Both the position numbers and the translations under genes were made by a program. 64,000 nucleotides of DNA from Alistipes shahii WAL 8301 (GTDB lineage Bacteria > Bacteroidota > Bacteroidia > Bacteroidales > Rikenellaceae). Each line of letters starts with the position of its first letter. The stretch's first letter is position 1. Location: positions 1,612,001 to 1,676,000 of the forward strand of contig NZ_CP102253.1 in the NCBI RefSeq assembly GCF_025145845.1. The letters run 5' to 3'. Positions 23,795-32,479 of this stretch are shown piece by piece. A model generated the notes under the pieces. The model made no database searches, was not told the origin of the DNA, and was given only the letters and a program-made list of their open reading frames with translations.

Positions 23795-24723
23795 AAATGC
23801 TGTTTTTTACGTCGGAAAAGAATCTTTTTCACCAGCAGTCCCGGCCCTTCGGGACAGAGCGCGAGGCGCGGGCAGGCCGCAACGTCGCGCCGCCAGCGCG
23901 TCACGTATTCCCCGACCGGACCTTCCCACGAAAGGACCCACAAAGCCACCGAACTGCGCCGCCGGAGAATGCGGAAGCGGTTGCGGCCCGCACCGTAGCG
24001 GGCGTCGAACCAGAGGCTTATGTCCATCAGCGAATCGCAGAAGGCGATCCGTTTCCGGTAGGCCGTGCTGTGGCTCACGCTGTCGGGCAGGCGCCGGTGG
24101 ACGGCCGTGATGTCGGGCAGATAGCTGATGCGGCTGCGCACCGAGAACCAGAGCCACATCGGGGCGTCGTCGGTCTTCCACTCGGGATGCTCCGCGGGAC
24201 GAACCTCGTCGTAATACCGTGCGATCAACTCCCGGCGGGCCAGCGTCGCGCAGTTGGCGATGGTCAGGCTGCACAGCAGACGCCCGAAATCGGTGTAATG
24301 GTCCGGGTGGTCGGGTTCCGTGCGGTCCGAGGCCTGCCAGTAGTTCGAGGCGCGCGTATAGCACATGCCGCACCCGGGGTCCGACTCCATCAGGTCGGCC
24401 TGCATCTGCAATTTCCGGAGATCGCACCACCAGTCGTCGCCGTCGAGGTAGGCCACGTATTTCCCGCGGCACGCCTCGAACGTCCGCCGGTAGTTGGCCC
24501 GCCAGCCGACATTCTCCGGCGAGGTCACCAGCCGGATGCGGTCCGGGTATTTCGCCGCATATTCGCGGCAGATCGCCGCCGTGCGGTCCGTGCTGCAATC
24601 CTCCCCCACGACCAGTTCGACTCCGAACGAGGTCTGCTGCGCCAGCACGCTTTCGATGGCCTCGGCGATATAGGGTTCGTGGTTGTAGGTGGTCATGCAG
24701 ACCGATACGAGCGGCGTCTCCAT
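23791..24723 (-). CDS. Glycosyltransferase family 2 protein
   Basis: 310 residues from ATG 24723, where family similarity begins (VSVCMTTYNHEPYIAEAIESVL). The nucleotide-sugar motifs EDCSTDRT and YLDGDDWW (DxD at about 94-97) define a GT-A fold GT2 enzyme. An insert contains several Cys residues, and the C-terminus is basic (FRRKKQHL). No membrane segment is seen. It probably adds a sugar to a surface glycan. It is placed between pcrA and nth with 5-base spacing and a 4-base overlap; this setting says little about its substrate. The open frame extends upstream to 25341 only as antisense-like sequence within pcrA. Confidence 0.9.
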   Translation of the reverse strand: METPLVSVCMTTYNHEPYIAEAIESVLAQQTSFGVELVVGEDCSTDRTAAICREYAAKYPDRIRLVTSPENVGWRANYRRTFEACRGKYVAYLDGDDWWCDLRKLQMQADLMESDPGCGMCYTRASNYWQASDRTEPDHPDHYTDFGRLLCSLTIANCATLARRELIARYYDEVRPAEHPEWKTDDAPMWLWFSVRSRISYLPDITAVHRRLPDSVSHSTAYRKRIAFCDSLMDISLWFDARYGAGRNRFRILRRRSSVALWVLSWEGPVGEYVTRWRRDVAACPRLALCPEGPGLLVKKILFRRKKQHL

Positions 24724-24728
24724 CGCGA

Positions 24729-27269
24729 TCAGAGTTTGGTCAGTTTCGCAAATTTGGCCAGCAGGGTCTTTTCGCCCGCATTGTCGAAAGCCACCACGAG
24801 TTTGTGGTCCGTGGACAGCGTCTCGATGCGCTGCACGATGCCCACGCCGAATTTCGGGTGCTCGACGCGCTGTCCCACGACGTATTCGCCGCTCACCGCC
24901 GCCGCACTTCCGGAGGAAAGGCCGCCGTCCATCGCCTGCCGCACGCCGACACGGCGCATGCCGTCGGTCGAAGGCCGGGGCGTCTGCACCAGCGCCGGAT
25001 CGGGAGCCGCCGCCGGACGCCGGGACTCCGCAGCCCGCGCGAAACGACGCGCGGGACCCGACTCGCCGTCGGCCGCACGGCCGAAACCTCCGCCGGAACC
25101 GCTGCGGCTTCCGTAACCGCCCGAACCGCCGTTTCCGCCGCCTCCGAAACGTCCGCCCCCCTGCTGTTTCTGCTGGAAGCGGTAGTCGAAGCGGCGGCGC
25201 AGTTCGTCGATGGCCGCGGGTCCGTCGTCGCCGGGCCGACGCTGCGGACGCGTCTCCGCGAAATCGGCGTCCGACTCGATGTACCGGGGGTCGATCTCGC
25301 GCAGGAAACAGCTCGGACGCGTAAACTTCGACTCTCCCCACTGGAAACGCATTTCGGCGTAGGAGATCGTCGCCGAAACCTTGGCGCGGGTCAGGGCCAC
25401 GTAGAACAGGCGCCGCTCCTCCTCGATGCCGTCGGGCGACTCGACGGCCCGCTGCGAAGGGAAGAGGTTTTCTTCCAGACCCACGATATACACATACTTA
25501 TATTCAAGCCCCTTGGCCGAATGGACCGTCATCAGCGTCACCTTGTTCTTGCTGTCGGGGTCGTCCTGATCCATGTCGGTCATCAGCATCATGTTCTGCA
25601 ACCACTCCTCGATGGTGGCCTCCTCCTCTTCGGGACGCTCGCCGCCCCGGATTTCGGCGTCGACCCGCTCCTTGAACTCCTGCATCGAGTTCAGCAGCTC
25701 CTCGATGTTGTCCAGCGCCGAAGCGGCCTCGGGGGTGTTCTCCGTGCGGTAGGCAGCGATGATGCCCGACCGCGAGGCGATCTCTAGTCCGAAATCGTAC
25801 AGCCCCTTGTCGTTGCGCGCCAGCGACAGCGCGCGGATCATCGCCACGAAATCCGCCACCTTGCGGGCGATGGTGCGCTGCACGGGGTCCGTGACGGGTT
25901 CGGCGACCAGCGCGTCGACCGCCTCCCACATCGAGACGCCCCGCTCGGCGGCCAATGCCGCGATACGCTGCACGGTCGTGTCGCCGATGCCGCGGGCCGG
26001 ATAGTTGACGATGCGCTTGAAGGCCTCGTCGTCGCGGGGATTGATCACCAGCCGGATATAGGCCATCATGTCGCGGATCTCCTTGTGGTCGTAGAACGAC
26101 GAACCCTTGTAGATGCGGTAGGGAATGCCCCGGCGGCGGAGGTTGTCCTCCAGCACGGCCGACTGGTTGTTGGTGCGGTAGAGAATCACAGCCTCCGACC
26201 ACTCGTCGCCCGCCGCGCGGACCTTGTCGCGCAGGTCCGTAACGACCATTTCGGCCTCCTCGCGGTCGGTGTATGCCTTCAGGATGCGGATTTTGTCGCC
26301 CACGTCGCCCTCCGAGAAACAATGCTTCTCCATGCGCTTCGAGTTGCGGACGATCACCGAGTTGGCCGCATCGACGATCGTCTGCGTCGAACGGTAGTTC
26401 TGCTCCAGCTTGAAGACCATCGCCGAGGGATAATCCTTCTTGAACGAGAGGATGTTCTCGATCTTGGCCCCGCGGAACGAATAGATCGACTGCGCGTCGT
26501 CGCCCACGACGCAGACCTTCGAATGGGTCTGCGACAGCCGGCGGATGATCGTATACTGCGCATAGTTGGTGTCCTGATACTCGTCGACCAGAATGTATTG
26601 GAACTGCTCCTGATAGCGGGCCAGCACGTCGGGACAATCCCTCAACAGGATGTTGGTCTGCAAAAGCAGATCATCGAAGTCCATCGCGCCGTTGCGCTTG
26701 CAACGCTGGCAGTAGATGTTGTAGATGTTGCCGAATTCGGGGATCTGGGCCTGCCGGTCCTCGGCCGCGCAGGTCGAATTGGCCAGATAGGCGCCCGGCG
26801 TGACGAGGCAGTTCTTGGCATAGGAGATACGCGAAGAGAGCACGTTGGGCTTGTACTTCTCGTCGGGAAGGTTCAGTTCCCGCACGATGGTCTTCAGCAG
26901 GTTCTTGCAGTCGCTGGGTTCGTAGATGGTGAACGAATCGGTGAACCCGATCTTTTCGGCGTTCTCGCGCAGGATGCGCGAAAAGACCGAGTGGAACGTA
27001 CCCATGCGGATATAGCGGCTGCGGTTGTCGGGCAGCATCTGCGCGATGCGTTCGCGCATCGACTCGGCGGCCTTGTTCGTAAAGGTCAGGGCCAGAATGT
27101 TCCAGGGCTTAATGCCCTGCTCGATCATGTATGCGATGCGCGAGGTCAGCACGCGGGTCTTGCCCGACCCCGCGCCCGCGATGATGAGCGACGGCGAGTC
27201 GTAATTGACCACGGCATCCCGCTGGGCGGGGTTCAGACCTTGTAATATCGGCGATTCTTTGGATTCCAT
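24729..27269 (-). CDS. pcrA: UvrD/PcrA-type ATP-dependent DNA helicase
   Basis: 846 residues from ATG 27269. SF1A motifs in order: Walker A AGAGSGKT (31-38), TFTNKAAESM, Walker B DEYQDT (229-234), GDDAQSIYSFRGA, QNYRS, TVHSAKGLE and VALTRA. Residues around 700-760 form a Gly/Arg-rich low-complexity linker, followed by a compact Tudor-like domain (VGQRVEHPKFGVGIVQRI) known from PcrA C-termini to bind RNA polymerase. It is a 3'-5' helicase for nucleotide-excision repair, replication restart and RNAP backtracking. It heads the pcrA-GT2-nth-DUF4886 run. A TAACTTTG element lies only 6 bases before the ATG, suggesting a near-leaderless transcript or use of another promoter. Confidence 0.95.
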   Translation of the reverse strand: MESKESPILQGLNPAQRDAVVNYDSPSLIIAGAGSGKTRVLTSRIAYMIEQGIKPWNILALTFTNKAAESMRERIAQMLPDNRSRYIRMGTFHSVFSRILRENAEKIGFTDSFTIYEPSDCKNLLKTIVRELNLPDEKYKPNVLSSRISYAKNCLVTPGAYLANSTCAAEDRQAQIPEFGNIYNIYCQRCKRNGAMDFDDLLLQTNILLRDCPDVLARYQEQFQYILVDEYQDTNYAQYTIIRRLSQTHSKVCVVGDDAQSIYSFRGAKIENILSFKKDYPSAMVFKLEQNYRSTQTIVDAANSVIVRNSKRMEKHCFSEGDVGDKIRILKAYTDREEAEMVVTDLRDKVRAAGDEWSEAVILYRTNNQSAVLEDNLRRRGIPYRIYKGSSFYDHKEIRDMMAYIRLVINPRDDEAFKRIVNYPARGIGDTTVQRIAALAAERGVSMWEAVDALVAEPVTDPVQRTIARKVADFVAMIRALSLARNDKGLYDFGLEIASRSGIIAAYRTENTPEAASALDNIEELLNSMQEFKERVDAEIRGGERPEEEEATIEEWLQNMMLMTDMDQDDPDSKNKVTLMTVHSAKGLEYKYVYIVGLEENLFPSQRAVESPDGIEEERRLFYVALTRAKVSATISYAEMRFQWGESKFTRPSCFLREIDPRYIESDADFAETRPQRRPGDDGPAAIDELRRRFDYRFQQKQQGGGRFGGGGNGGSGGYGSRSGSGGGFGRAADGESGPARRFARAAESRRPAAAPDPALVQTPRPSTDGMRRVGVRQAMDGGLSSGSAAAVSGEYVVGQRVEHPKFGVGIVQRIETLSTDHKLVVAFDNAGEKTLLAKFAKLTKL

Positions 27270-27274
27270 GACCG

Positions 27275-27282
27275 CAAAGTTA
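27275..27282 (-). promoter_or_regulatory. -7 element immediately before pcrA
   Basis: CAAAGTTA reads TAACTTTG on the minus strand. CAAA at 27307-27310 could be the -33 box, at a long spacing of 24. Placement 6 bases from the ATG implies almost no leader. Confidence 0.4.
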
Positions 27283-27403
27283 ATACTTTTTTGCACGCCC
27301 TTCGGACAAAGTTCCGCCGATTTCGGAAAATTTTACCGCCGCGCCGCAAAATAGCGGACATGAAAACCCACACTGAAATCAGTCCCCGACAGCAACGACA
27401 CGC

Positions 27404-28054
27404 TTATTGAAAGTCCACGTCGCAACTCGCCTCGAACACCTTTCCGTCATCGGCTGTCAGGCGCACGAAAAGCGTATGCTTTCCGGGCTGCGCCGGCCGG
27501 GTGACAAACCGAAAATAAAAACCCCCTCTGGGCAAAAGCGTCATATCATCCGGCGTAAGCTCCGAAATCAATTTATCGACAGGATAATATTCACCGTTCA
27601 GTTGTTCATGGTATTTTTGCGTATAGCCGCTCTGAATATAGGGCCAGGGCGTATTGCTGGAAAAGCGGGCCAGATCGTTGAGCGACGTCCCCGCAGGATG
27701 TTCGGCATCCCAGTCGGCGGAACTCCACACCTCCAGATTGACGAAATCCCGGAAACACCGCGGGTTGAGTCCCTGATCATAAAAATAAACCCGAACCCGA
27801 CGATTATAAGATACATCGTTGTGTTTTTCGCACAATTGATTATAGAAATCCTTCTTTTTACCGCTCATAGCTATATCCCATTCGCCCTCGCCAACAAAAT
27901 CGACAGAATACCCCAATCCGAAATCTGTCATAGCAACGGATATTCCCCTCATATTCCCATATGAAAGTACAAATGAACGGGTGTAATAATCCTCATATGA
28001 TTTGACGCAACCGACAGCCGACAAAACACACAGTAGAAGAACAAGTTTTTTCAT
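27404..28054 (-). CDS. Lipoprotein of unknown function next to a C10 protease remnant
   Basis: 216 residues starting with a lipoprotein signal (LSAVGC, Cys16). The mature protein is rich in Tyr and Asp, with no motif I recognise; the segment LLPRGGFYFRFVTRPAQPGKH looks like a beta-sandwich strand pair. It lies 5 bases after the stop of the truncated C10 (streptopain-type) protease, so the two once formed one transcript. C10 proteases of Bacteroides are often followed by small exported proteins, some of them Spi-like inhibitors, and this could be such a partner; that is inference only. Its composition is more AT-rich than that of nearby genes. Confidence 0.75.
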   Translation of the reverse strand: MKKLVLLLCVLSAVGCVKSYEDYYTRSFVLSYGNMRGISVAMTDFGLGYSVDFVGEGEWDIAMSGKKKDFYNQLCEKHNDVSYNRRVRVYFYDQGLNPRCFRDFVNLEVWSSADWDAEHPAGTSLNDLARFSSNTPWPYIQSGYTQKYHEQLNGEYYPVDKLISELTPDDMTLLPRGGFYFRFVTRPAQPGKHTLFVRLTADDGKVFEASCDVDFQ

Positions 28055-28059
28055 AATCG

Positions 28060-28278
28060 CTACGGTTTATTATAAGTAACGATCCGGAACCACCAGGTGT
28101 AATTCTTCGCGTTCGCACCCCGCGTCTGCGAAACGGCAGCGTTATCGTCTGCCAAATAACACCCTTTCACTGCATCGAAAGCTTTGCCGGCAAAGTATCC
28201 GTCGTACTTTCCATCCCAACCCCAGTTGCAATGCAAAAGGAGAGATTTATCGACCCTCCTGCTTATGAGATTACTCAT
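28060..28278 (-). pseudogene. 3' remnant of a C10-family (streptopain-like) cysteine protease
   Basis: Only 72 codons remain. LLLHCNWGWDGKYDGYF and the closing WWFRIVTYNKP match the C-terminal end of Bacteroidetes C10 proteases, where HxNWGWGGxxxGYF follows the catalytic His. The pro-domain, the catalytic Cys and the catalytic His segment (HAWVIDG type) are missing. Upstream the frame reaches a TAA five codons before the Met and then runs into the Bat promoter region, so the gene was cut by deletion or rearrangement. The ATG at 28278 is probably fortuitous. Confidence 0.8.
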
Positions 28279-28329
28279 AGAAAATCGGGATTAAGGGTTA
28301 ACAGATAACAAGATAGAAAAAAACCGATG

Positions 28330-28360
28330 AAACCGGACTGTTTTACCGGTTTTATTTTAT
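28330..28360. terminator. Hairpin with T-rich tail upstream of the Bat operon
   Basis: AAACCGG (28330-28336) pairs with CCGGTTT (28346-28352), followed by TATTTTATT. It reads as a terminator on the plus strand but now stands just before the Bat promoter with no plus-strand gene upstream. It may be left over from the rearrangement that removed most of the C10 gene, or may act as an insulator. Confidence 0.45.
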
Positions 28361-28368
28361 TAAATTTG
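28361..28368 (+). promoter_or_regulatory. -7 element of the Bat operon
   Basis: TAAATTTG is a perfect TAnnTTTG match, giving a leader of roughly 65 bases before the moxR ATG. The -33 position falls in a TTTT run of the hairpin loop rather than a TTTG. Confidence 0.55.
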
Positions 28369-28438
28369 CAATAATTTCGATGAAAAAACGTTGGAAAAAC
28401 AAAATTGAAAAAACAAACAGAATAACACGACAAATACA

Positions 28439-29437
28439 ATGAGCGAAGTCATCAACATCAAAGAACTCAACGAGCGCATCGAACGCGAATCCGTTTTCGT
28501 CGATACGCTCCGCAACGAAATGGGAAAGGTCATCGTGGGCCAGAGCCACCTGGTGGACACCCTGCTGATCGGCCTGCTGTCCAACGGACACATCCTTCTG
28601 GAAGGCGTCCCGGGACTGGCCAAGACGCTGGCCATCACCACGCTCGCCAAGGCTGTCGACGCCTGTTTCTCGCGCATACAGTTCACCCCCGACCTGCTGC
28701 CCGCCGACCTGATCGGCACGCTGATCTACTCGCAGAAGAACGAGGATTTCGTCGTACGCAAGGGTCCGATCTTCGCCAACTTCGTACTGGCGGACGAGAT
28801 CAACCGCTCCCCGGCCAAAGTGCAGTCGGCGCTGCTGGAAGCCATGCAGGAGCGTCAGGTGACCATCGGCGACAACACCTATCCCCTGCCGCAGCCGTTC
28901 CTCGTGCTGGCCACGCAGAACCCCCTGGAGCAGGAGGGAACCTACCCGCTGCCCGAGGCGCAGGTCGACCGTTTCATGCTCAAGGCCAAGATCTCCTACC
29001 CCAAGAAGCAGGAGGAGCGCGACATCGTGCGCATGAACCTCTCGGGCGCCGGCATGCCCGAGGTGGGCAAGGTCATCACCCCCGAGGACATCGTCAAGGC
29101 CCGCAAGGTGGTCGAGGACGTCTACATGGACGAAAAGATCGAGAAATACATCATCGACATCATCTTCGCCACGCGCGAGCCGGCGGAGTACAACCTCCAG
29201 AAGTTGCAGAACCTGATCGCCTACGGCGGTTCGCCCCGTGCGTCGATCTCGCTGGCCAAGGCCGCCCGGGCTTACGCCTTCATCCGCCGCCGCGGCTATG
29301 TCATCCCCGAGGACGTGCGCGCCGTCTGCCACGACGTGCTGCGCCACCGCATCGGCCTGACCTACGAGGCCGAGGCCGAGAACATCACCACCGAGGAGAT
29401 CATCACCGACATTCTCAACAACGTAATCGTACCCTAA
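28439..29437 (+). CDS. MoxR-family AAA+ ATPase of the Bat operon
   Basis: 332 residues. Walker A GVPGLAKT (56-63), Walker B LADEINR (117-123), the ATQNPLEQEGTYPLPEAQxDRF sensor region and a C-terminal AAA-lid are all typical of MoxR (RavA-like). MoxR ATPases act as chaperones activating VWA-domain partners. Here DUF58 and two VWA proteins (batA, batB) follow in the same operon, the arrangement called bat (Bacteroides aerotolerance). It is cytosolic and is the first gene of the operon. Confidence 0.95.
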   Translation: MSEVINIKELNERIERESVFVDTLRNEMGKVIVGQSHLVDTLLIGLLSNGHILLEGVPGLAKTLAITTLAKAVDACFSRIQFTPDLLPADLIGTLIYSQKNEDFVVRKGPIFANFVLADEINRSPAKVQSALLEAMQERQVTIGDNTYPLPQPFLVLATQNPLEQEGTYPLPEAQVDRFMLKAKISYPKKQEERDIVRMNLSGAGMPEVGKVITPEDIVKARKVVEDVYMDEKIEKYIIDIIFATREPAEYNLQKLQNLIAYGGSPRASISLAKAARAYAFIRRRGYVIPEDVRAVCHDVLRHRIGLTYEAEAENITTEEIITDILNNVIVP

Positions 29438-29439
29438 CG

Positions 29440-30324
29440 ATGCAGGAAACCGAGAACGATATTCTCAAACGCGTCCGCAAGATCGAGATCAAGACCCGCG
29501 GTCTTTCCAACGAGATCTTCGCCGGAAAGTACCATACGGCTTTCCGCGGGCGGGGCATGTCGTTTTCCGAAGTGCGGGAGTACCGTGCGGGCGACGACGT
29601 GCGGGACATCGACTGGAACGTCACGGCCCGCTCGCGCAAACCCCACATCAAGGTCTACGAGGAGGAACGCGAACTGACGATGATGCTGCTGGTCGACGTG
29701 TCGGCCTCGCGCATGTTCGGTTCGACCGACCGGCTGAAAAAGAACATCATCACCGAAATCGCCGCCGTGCTGGCCTTCTCCGCCGCGCAGAACAACGACA
29801 AGGTGGGCTGCATCTTCTTTTCGGACCGGATCGAAAAGTTCATCCCCCCGAAGAAGGGCCGCAGCCATATTCTGATGATCATCCGCGAACTGATCGGCTT
29901 CCGCCCCGAATCCGCGGGCACGAAACTCTCGGAGCCGGTGCGTTTCCTGACGAATGTCAACAAGAAGCGCTGCACGACCTTCATCCTCTCGGACTTCATG
30001 GACTCGACCGGCGACAAGTCGGCGCTGGACGACGCGCTGAAGATCGCCGGGAGCAAGCACGACCTGGTGGGCATCCGCGTCTACGATCCCCGCGAGACGG
30101 AGCTTCCCGACGTGGGCATCGTCGAGCTGAAGGACGCCGAGAGCGGCCGCAAGGTCTGGGTCGACACCTCGTCGCGGGCCGTGCGCGACCACTATGCCGC
30201 CTCGTGGCAGCGGCGCAGCGGCGAAATAGAGGCGACGCTCAAGCACAACCGCATCGACACGGCGATGATCTCGACCGACGGCGACTATGTGGCCGAATTG
30301 ATAAAACTGTTCAAACAGCGATGA
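29440..30324 (+). CDS. DUF58 (VWA-like) protein of the Bat operon
   Basis: 294 residues. The DUF58 core YRAGDDVRDIDWNVTARSRKP lies near 45-70, followed by a VWA-like domain with LLVDVSASRMFGS (MIDAS-type DxSxS) and FILSDFMD. It is a predicted MoxR partner, soluble and cytosolic. It starts 2 bases after the moxR stop, and its TGA overlaps the ATG of the next gene, which indicates coupled expression. Confidence 0.94.
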   Translation: MQETENDILKRVRKIEIKTRGLSNEIFAGKYHTAFRGRGMSFSEVREYRAGDDVRDIDWNVTARSRKPHIKVYEEERELTMMLLVDVSASRMFGSTDRLKKNIITEIAAVLAFSAAQNNDKVGCIFFSDRIEKFIPPKKGRSHILMIIRELIGFRPESAGTKLSEPVRFLTNVNKKRCTTFILSDFMDSTGDKSALDDALKIAGSKHDLVGIRVYDPRETELPDVGIVELKDAESGRKVWVDTSSRAVRDHYAASWQRRSGEIEATLKHNRIDTAMISTDGDYVAELIKLFKQR

Positions 30325-31289
30325 AACGACTCTTTGCAATAGCGCTTCTTTTCGCGGGACTCGCGGCCCGGGCGCAGGAGACGCCCACGGTCACGGCGCG
30401 CGTAGAACCCGACAGCATTATGATCGGCGACCGCTTCGATTACGTCATCGACGTGGAGAAGGATCTGGTGCAGGTCGTGGAATTCCCCGTATTCGACCCC
30501 CGCGACGGCAAGATCGAGCTGGTCGAGAACTGCCCGGTCGACACGCTCGAACGCGACGGCCGGCGGCTCAAACTGCGCAAGCGCTACCGGCTGGCCGCAT
30601 TCGACGAGGGCAAATACAACCTCGGCGCGGCGCAGGTGCTCTACGCCGACAAGAACATCCTCGACACGCTCCGGAGCACCGATTCGGTCTATCTGGAGGT
30701 TGCGACGTTCCAGATCGACTCCACGTCGCAGTCGATCTACGACCTGAAAGCCCAGAAAAACCTGCCGTTCCGCTTCCGCGAGGTGAGCGGCTACGTCAAG
30801 TGGGGCGTTTTCTTCCTCCTGATGCTGCTCGCGGCGGGCTATGCGCTCAAGCGTTACCTCGCCAGCCGCGGCAAGGGTTTCGGCGACCTGTTCAAACCCG
30901 CTCCGCCGCTCCCGCCGCACGTGGCGGCCATCCAGGCCCTCGAAGCGCTCCACAACCAGAAACTGTGGCAGAACAACAGGCATAAGCAGTACTATTCGGG
31001 CCTTACGGACATCCTGCGCACCTATATCGCCGCCCGCTGGGGCTTCGGCGCCATGGAGATGACCTCCGACGAGATCATCGAGACGATGCGCCCGGAGGAG
31101 CTGCCCGACAAGGCGCGGATGGACCTGACGGCGATCCTGCGCGACGCCGACCTGGTGAAGTTCGCCAAGGCGACGCCCGAGGCCGAGCAGAACGAGGCCG
31201 ACTACCTCAAGGCGTACTACTTCGTCGAGGAGACGAAACCCGTCGAGGAGGAGGCTCCCGCCGAGGAAGAGTCCCCGAAGCAAAACTAA
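30321..31289 (+). CDS. Exported membrane-anchored protein of the Bat operon (BatD/DUF4381-like position)
   Basis: 322 residues from ATG 30321, with a signal peptide ending ARAQ. A periplasmic beta-rich domain (about 20-155, PTVTARVEPDSIMIGDRFDYVIDV) leads to a transmembrane helix (VKWGVFFLLMLLAAGYALKRY) and a cytoplasmic helical domain that ends in an acidic tail. It occupies the place of the protein found between DUF58 and batA in Bacteroidetes. The N-terminal part resembles the start of BatD, but the protein is much shorter than BatD. It overlaps the DUF58 stop by four bases. Confidence 0.85.
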   Translation: MKRLFAIALLFAGLAARAQETPTVTARVEPDSIMIGDRFDYVIDVEKDLVQVVEFPVFDPRDGKIELVENCPVDTLERDGRRLKLRKRYRLAAFDEGKYNLGAAQVLYADKNILDTLRSTDSVYLEVATFQIDSTSQSIYDLKAQKNLPFRFREVSGYVKWGVFFLLMLLAAGYALKRYLASRGKGFGDLFKPAPPLPPHVAAIQALEALHNQKLWQNNRHKQYYSGLTDILRTYIAARWGFGAMEMTSDEIIETMRPEELPDKARMDLTAILRDADLVKFAKATPEAEQNEADYLKAYYFVEETKPVEEEAPAEEESPKQN

Positions 31290-31300
31290 ACGCGACAACG

Positions 31301-32086
31301 ATGTACAAGTCACTCTATATCATTCTGTTTCTCTTTGCCGCCTCCGGGGTGCAGGCCCAACAGCTGCCCGAACGCTCGCTGGTGCGCAAAGGCAACCGGC
31401 AGTACAACAAGGGCAACTACGAGCAGTCGGCCGGCCGTTACGAGCAGGCCCTGCAAGCGGCTCCGGGACAGTTCGAAGCGATCTACAACCTCGGAAACGC
31501 CCTCTACAAGGCCGAACGGTTCGACCGTGCCGAGCAGACCATGCAGCAGGCCGCGGCGGACTCGCTGCGCGCGGACACGGAGCGCGCCGAAGCGTTCTAC
31601 AACCTCGGCAACGCGCAGTTCAAGCAACAGAAGTATCAGGAGGCGCTCGAAAGCTACAAGCAGTCGCTGCGCCTGAACCCCTCGGACATGGAGGCCAAGT
31701 ACAACTACGCCTACACCAAGCGGCTGCTCGACGAGAACAAGGACGGCGGCGGTGGCGGCGGAGATCAGAACAAGGACCAGAACCAAGACCAGAACAAGGA
31801 TCAGAACCAGAACGATCAGAGTCAGCAGAACCCCGATCAGAAAGGCGATCAGAAGGACCAAAAGGGCGACCCCAAGGACCAGCAGGGCGATCAGAAACAG
31901 AACCCGCAGGAGGGCAAGGGCGACAAGGAGGACCAGGGCGACCAGCAGGGGCAGCCGACGCCTTCGGGCATCTCGCCGCAGGAACAGCAGCAGATGCTCG
32001 ACGCCATCCAGGCCCAGGAGGACAAGACCCAGGAGAAACTCAAGGAGAAACAGGGCGTGGTCGTCCGCGGAAAGAAAAACTGGTAG
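31301..32086 (+). CDS. batC: TPR-repeat protein of the Bat operon (BatC-like)
   Basis: 261 residues with a signal peptide ending GVQAQ. About three TPR units lie within 25-145 (GNRQYNKGNYEQSAGRYEQAL, YNLGNALYKAERFDRAEQ, YNLGNAQFKQQKYQEALESYK). A highly hydrophilic stretch rich in Asp/Gln/Asn/Lys follows (about 150-230), built from DQNKDQNQ-like units, then a short helical tail. BatC proteins are periplasmic TPR scaffolds thought to work with BatA/BatB. Here the gene precedes batA rather than following batB. The disordered segment is compositionally unlike the rest of the operon. Confidence 0.88.
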   Translation: MYKSLYIILFLFAASGVQAQQLPERSLVRKGNRQYNKGNYEQSAGRYEQALQAAPGQFEAIYNLGNALYKAERFDRAEQTMQQAAADSLRADTERAEAFYNLGNAQFKQQKYQEALESYKQSLRLNPSDMEAKYNYAYTKRLLDENKDGGGGGGDQNKDQNQDQNKDQNQNDQSQQNPDQKGDQKDQKGDPKDQQGDQKQNPQEGKGDKEDQGDQQGQPTPSGISPQEQQQMLDAIQAQEDKTQEKLKEKQGVVVRGKKNW

Positions 32087-32092
32087 TTTTTT

Positions 32093-32124
32093 AATTAAAA
32101 ACGAAAAATTAAGAATTAAAAATT
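32093..32124. repeat. Left AT-rich arm flanking the four-helix-bundle gene
   Basis: A 32-base A-rich arm starting 6 bases after the batC stop. It matches the reverse complement of the right arm (32478-32509) at 27 of 32 positions without gaps. It supplies the first two bases of the TTG start codon (32123-32125) of the enclosed gene. Confidence 0.75.
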
Positions 32125-32479
32125 GAAGGCCGATAACACCATAAAGGACAAGAGCCTCGATTTTGCAATCCGGATTGTCCGGCTGTATAAGCATATTTCC
32201 GAAACGAATAACGAGTACATACTTTCGAAACAGCTGCTTAAAAGCGGAACGAGTATCGGAGCAAACGTCCGGGAAGCAATCGGAGGACAATCGAAAGAGA
32301 ATTTCATCGCAAAAATGCACATTGCATTAAAGGAAGCGTATGAAACCGAATATTGGTTGGAATTGTTATACAGCACGGACTACCTGGCGGAGAACGAATT
32401 TAAAAGTATTTTTACCGATTGCCGGGAATTGACGAATATTCTTGCAAGTATCCTGAAAACAATGAAAGAGACAAAATAA
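32123..32479 (+). CDS. Four-helix bundle protein (S23/23S rRNA intervening-sequence type, TIGR02436)
   Basis: 118 residues, all-helical, with the family signature ETNNEYILSKQLLKSGTSIGANVREA and ENFIAKMHIALKEAYETEYWLELL. It has no ATG; the frame begins with TTG 32123 at the edge of the AT-rich repeat. Family members are encoded in intervening sequences of 23S rRNA, in avd loci of retroelements, and scattered alone in Bacteroidetes; their function is unclear but nucleic-acid binding is likely. Here it splits the Bat operon between batC and batA and is bracketed by AT-rich inverted repeats. It is AT-richer than its neighbours, and insertion as a small cassette is likely. Confidence 0.9.
   Translation: MKADNTIKDKSLDFAIRIVRLYKHISETNNEYILSKQLLKSGTSIGANVREAIGGQSKENFIAKMHIALKEAYETEYWLELLYSTDYLAENEFKSIFTDCRELTNILASILKTMKETK

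Noticed and set aside
28060..28278. A functional small protein of 72 residues
   Set aside because: The sequence is plainly the C-terminal end of a C10 protease, including the NWGW and closing ITYNKP-type segments, so it is a remnant.
31740..31960. Tandem DNA repeat in batC
   Set aside because: The Asp/Gln/Asn/Lys stretch is degenerate at DNA level and in frame; it is a disordered protein segment, not an expanding DNA repeat.
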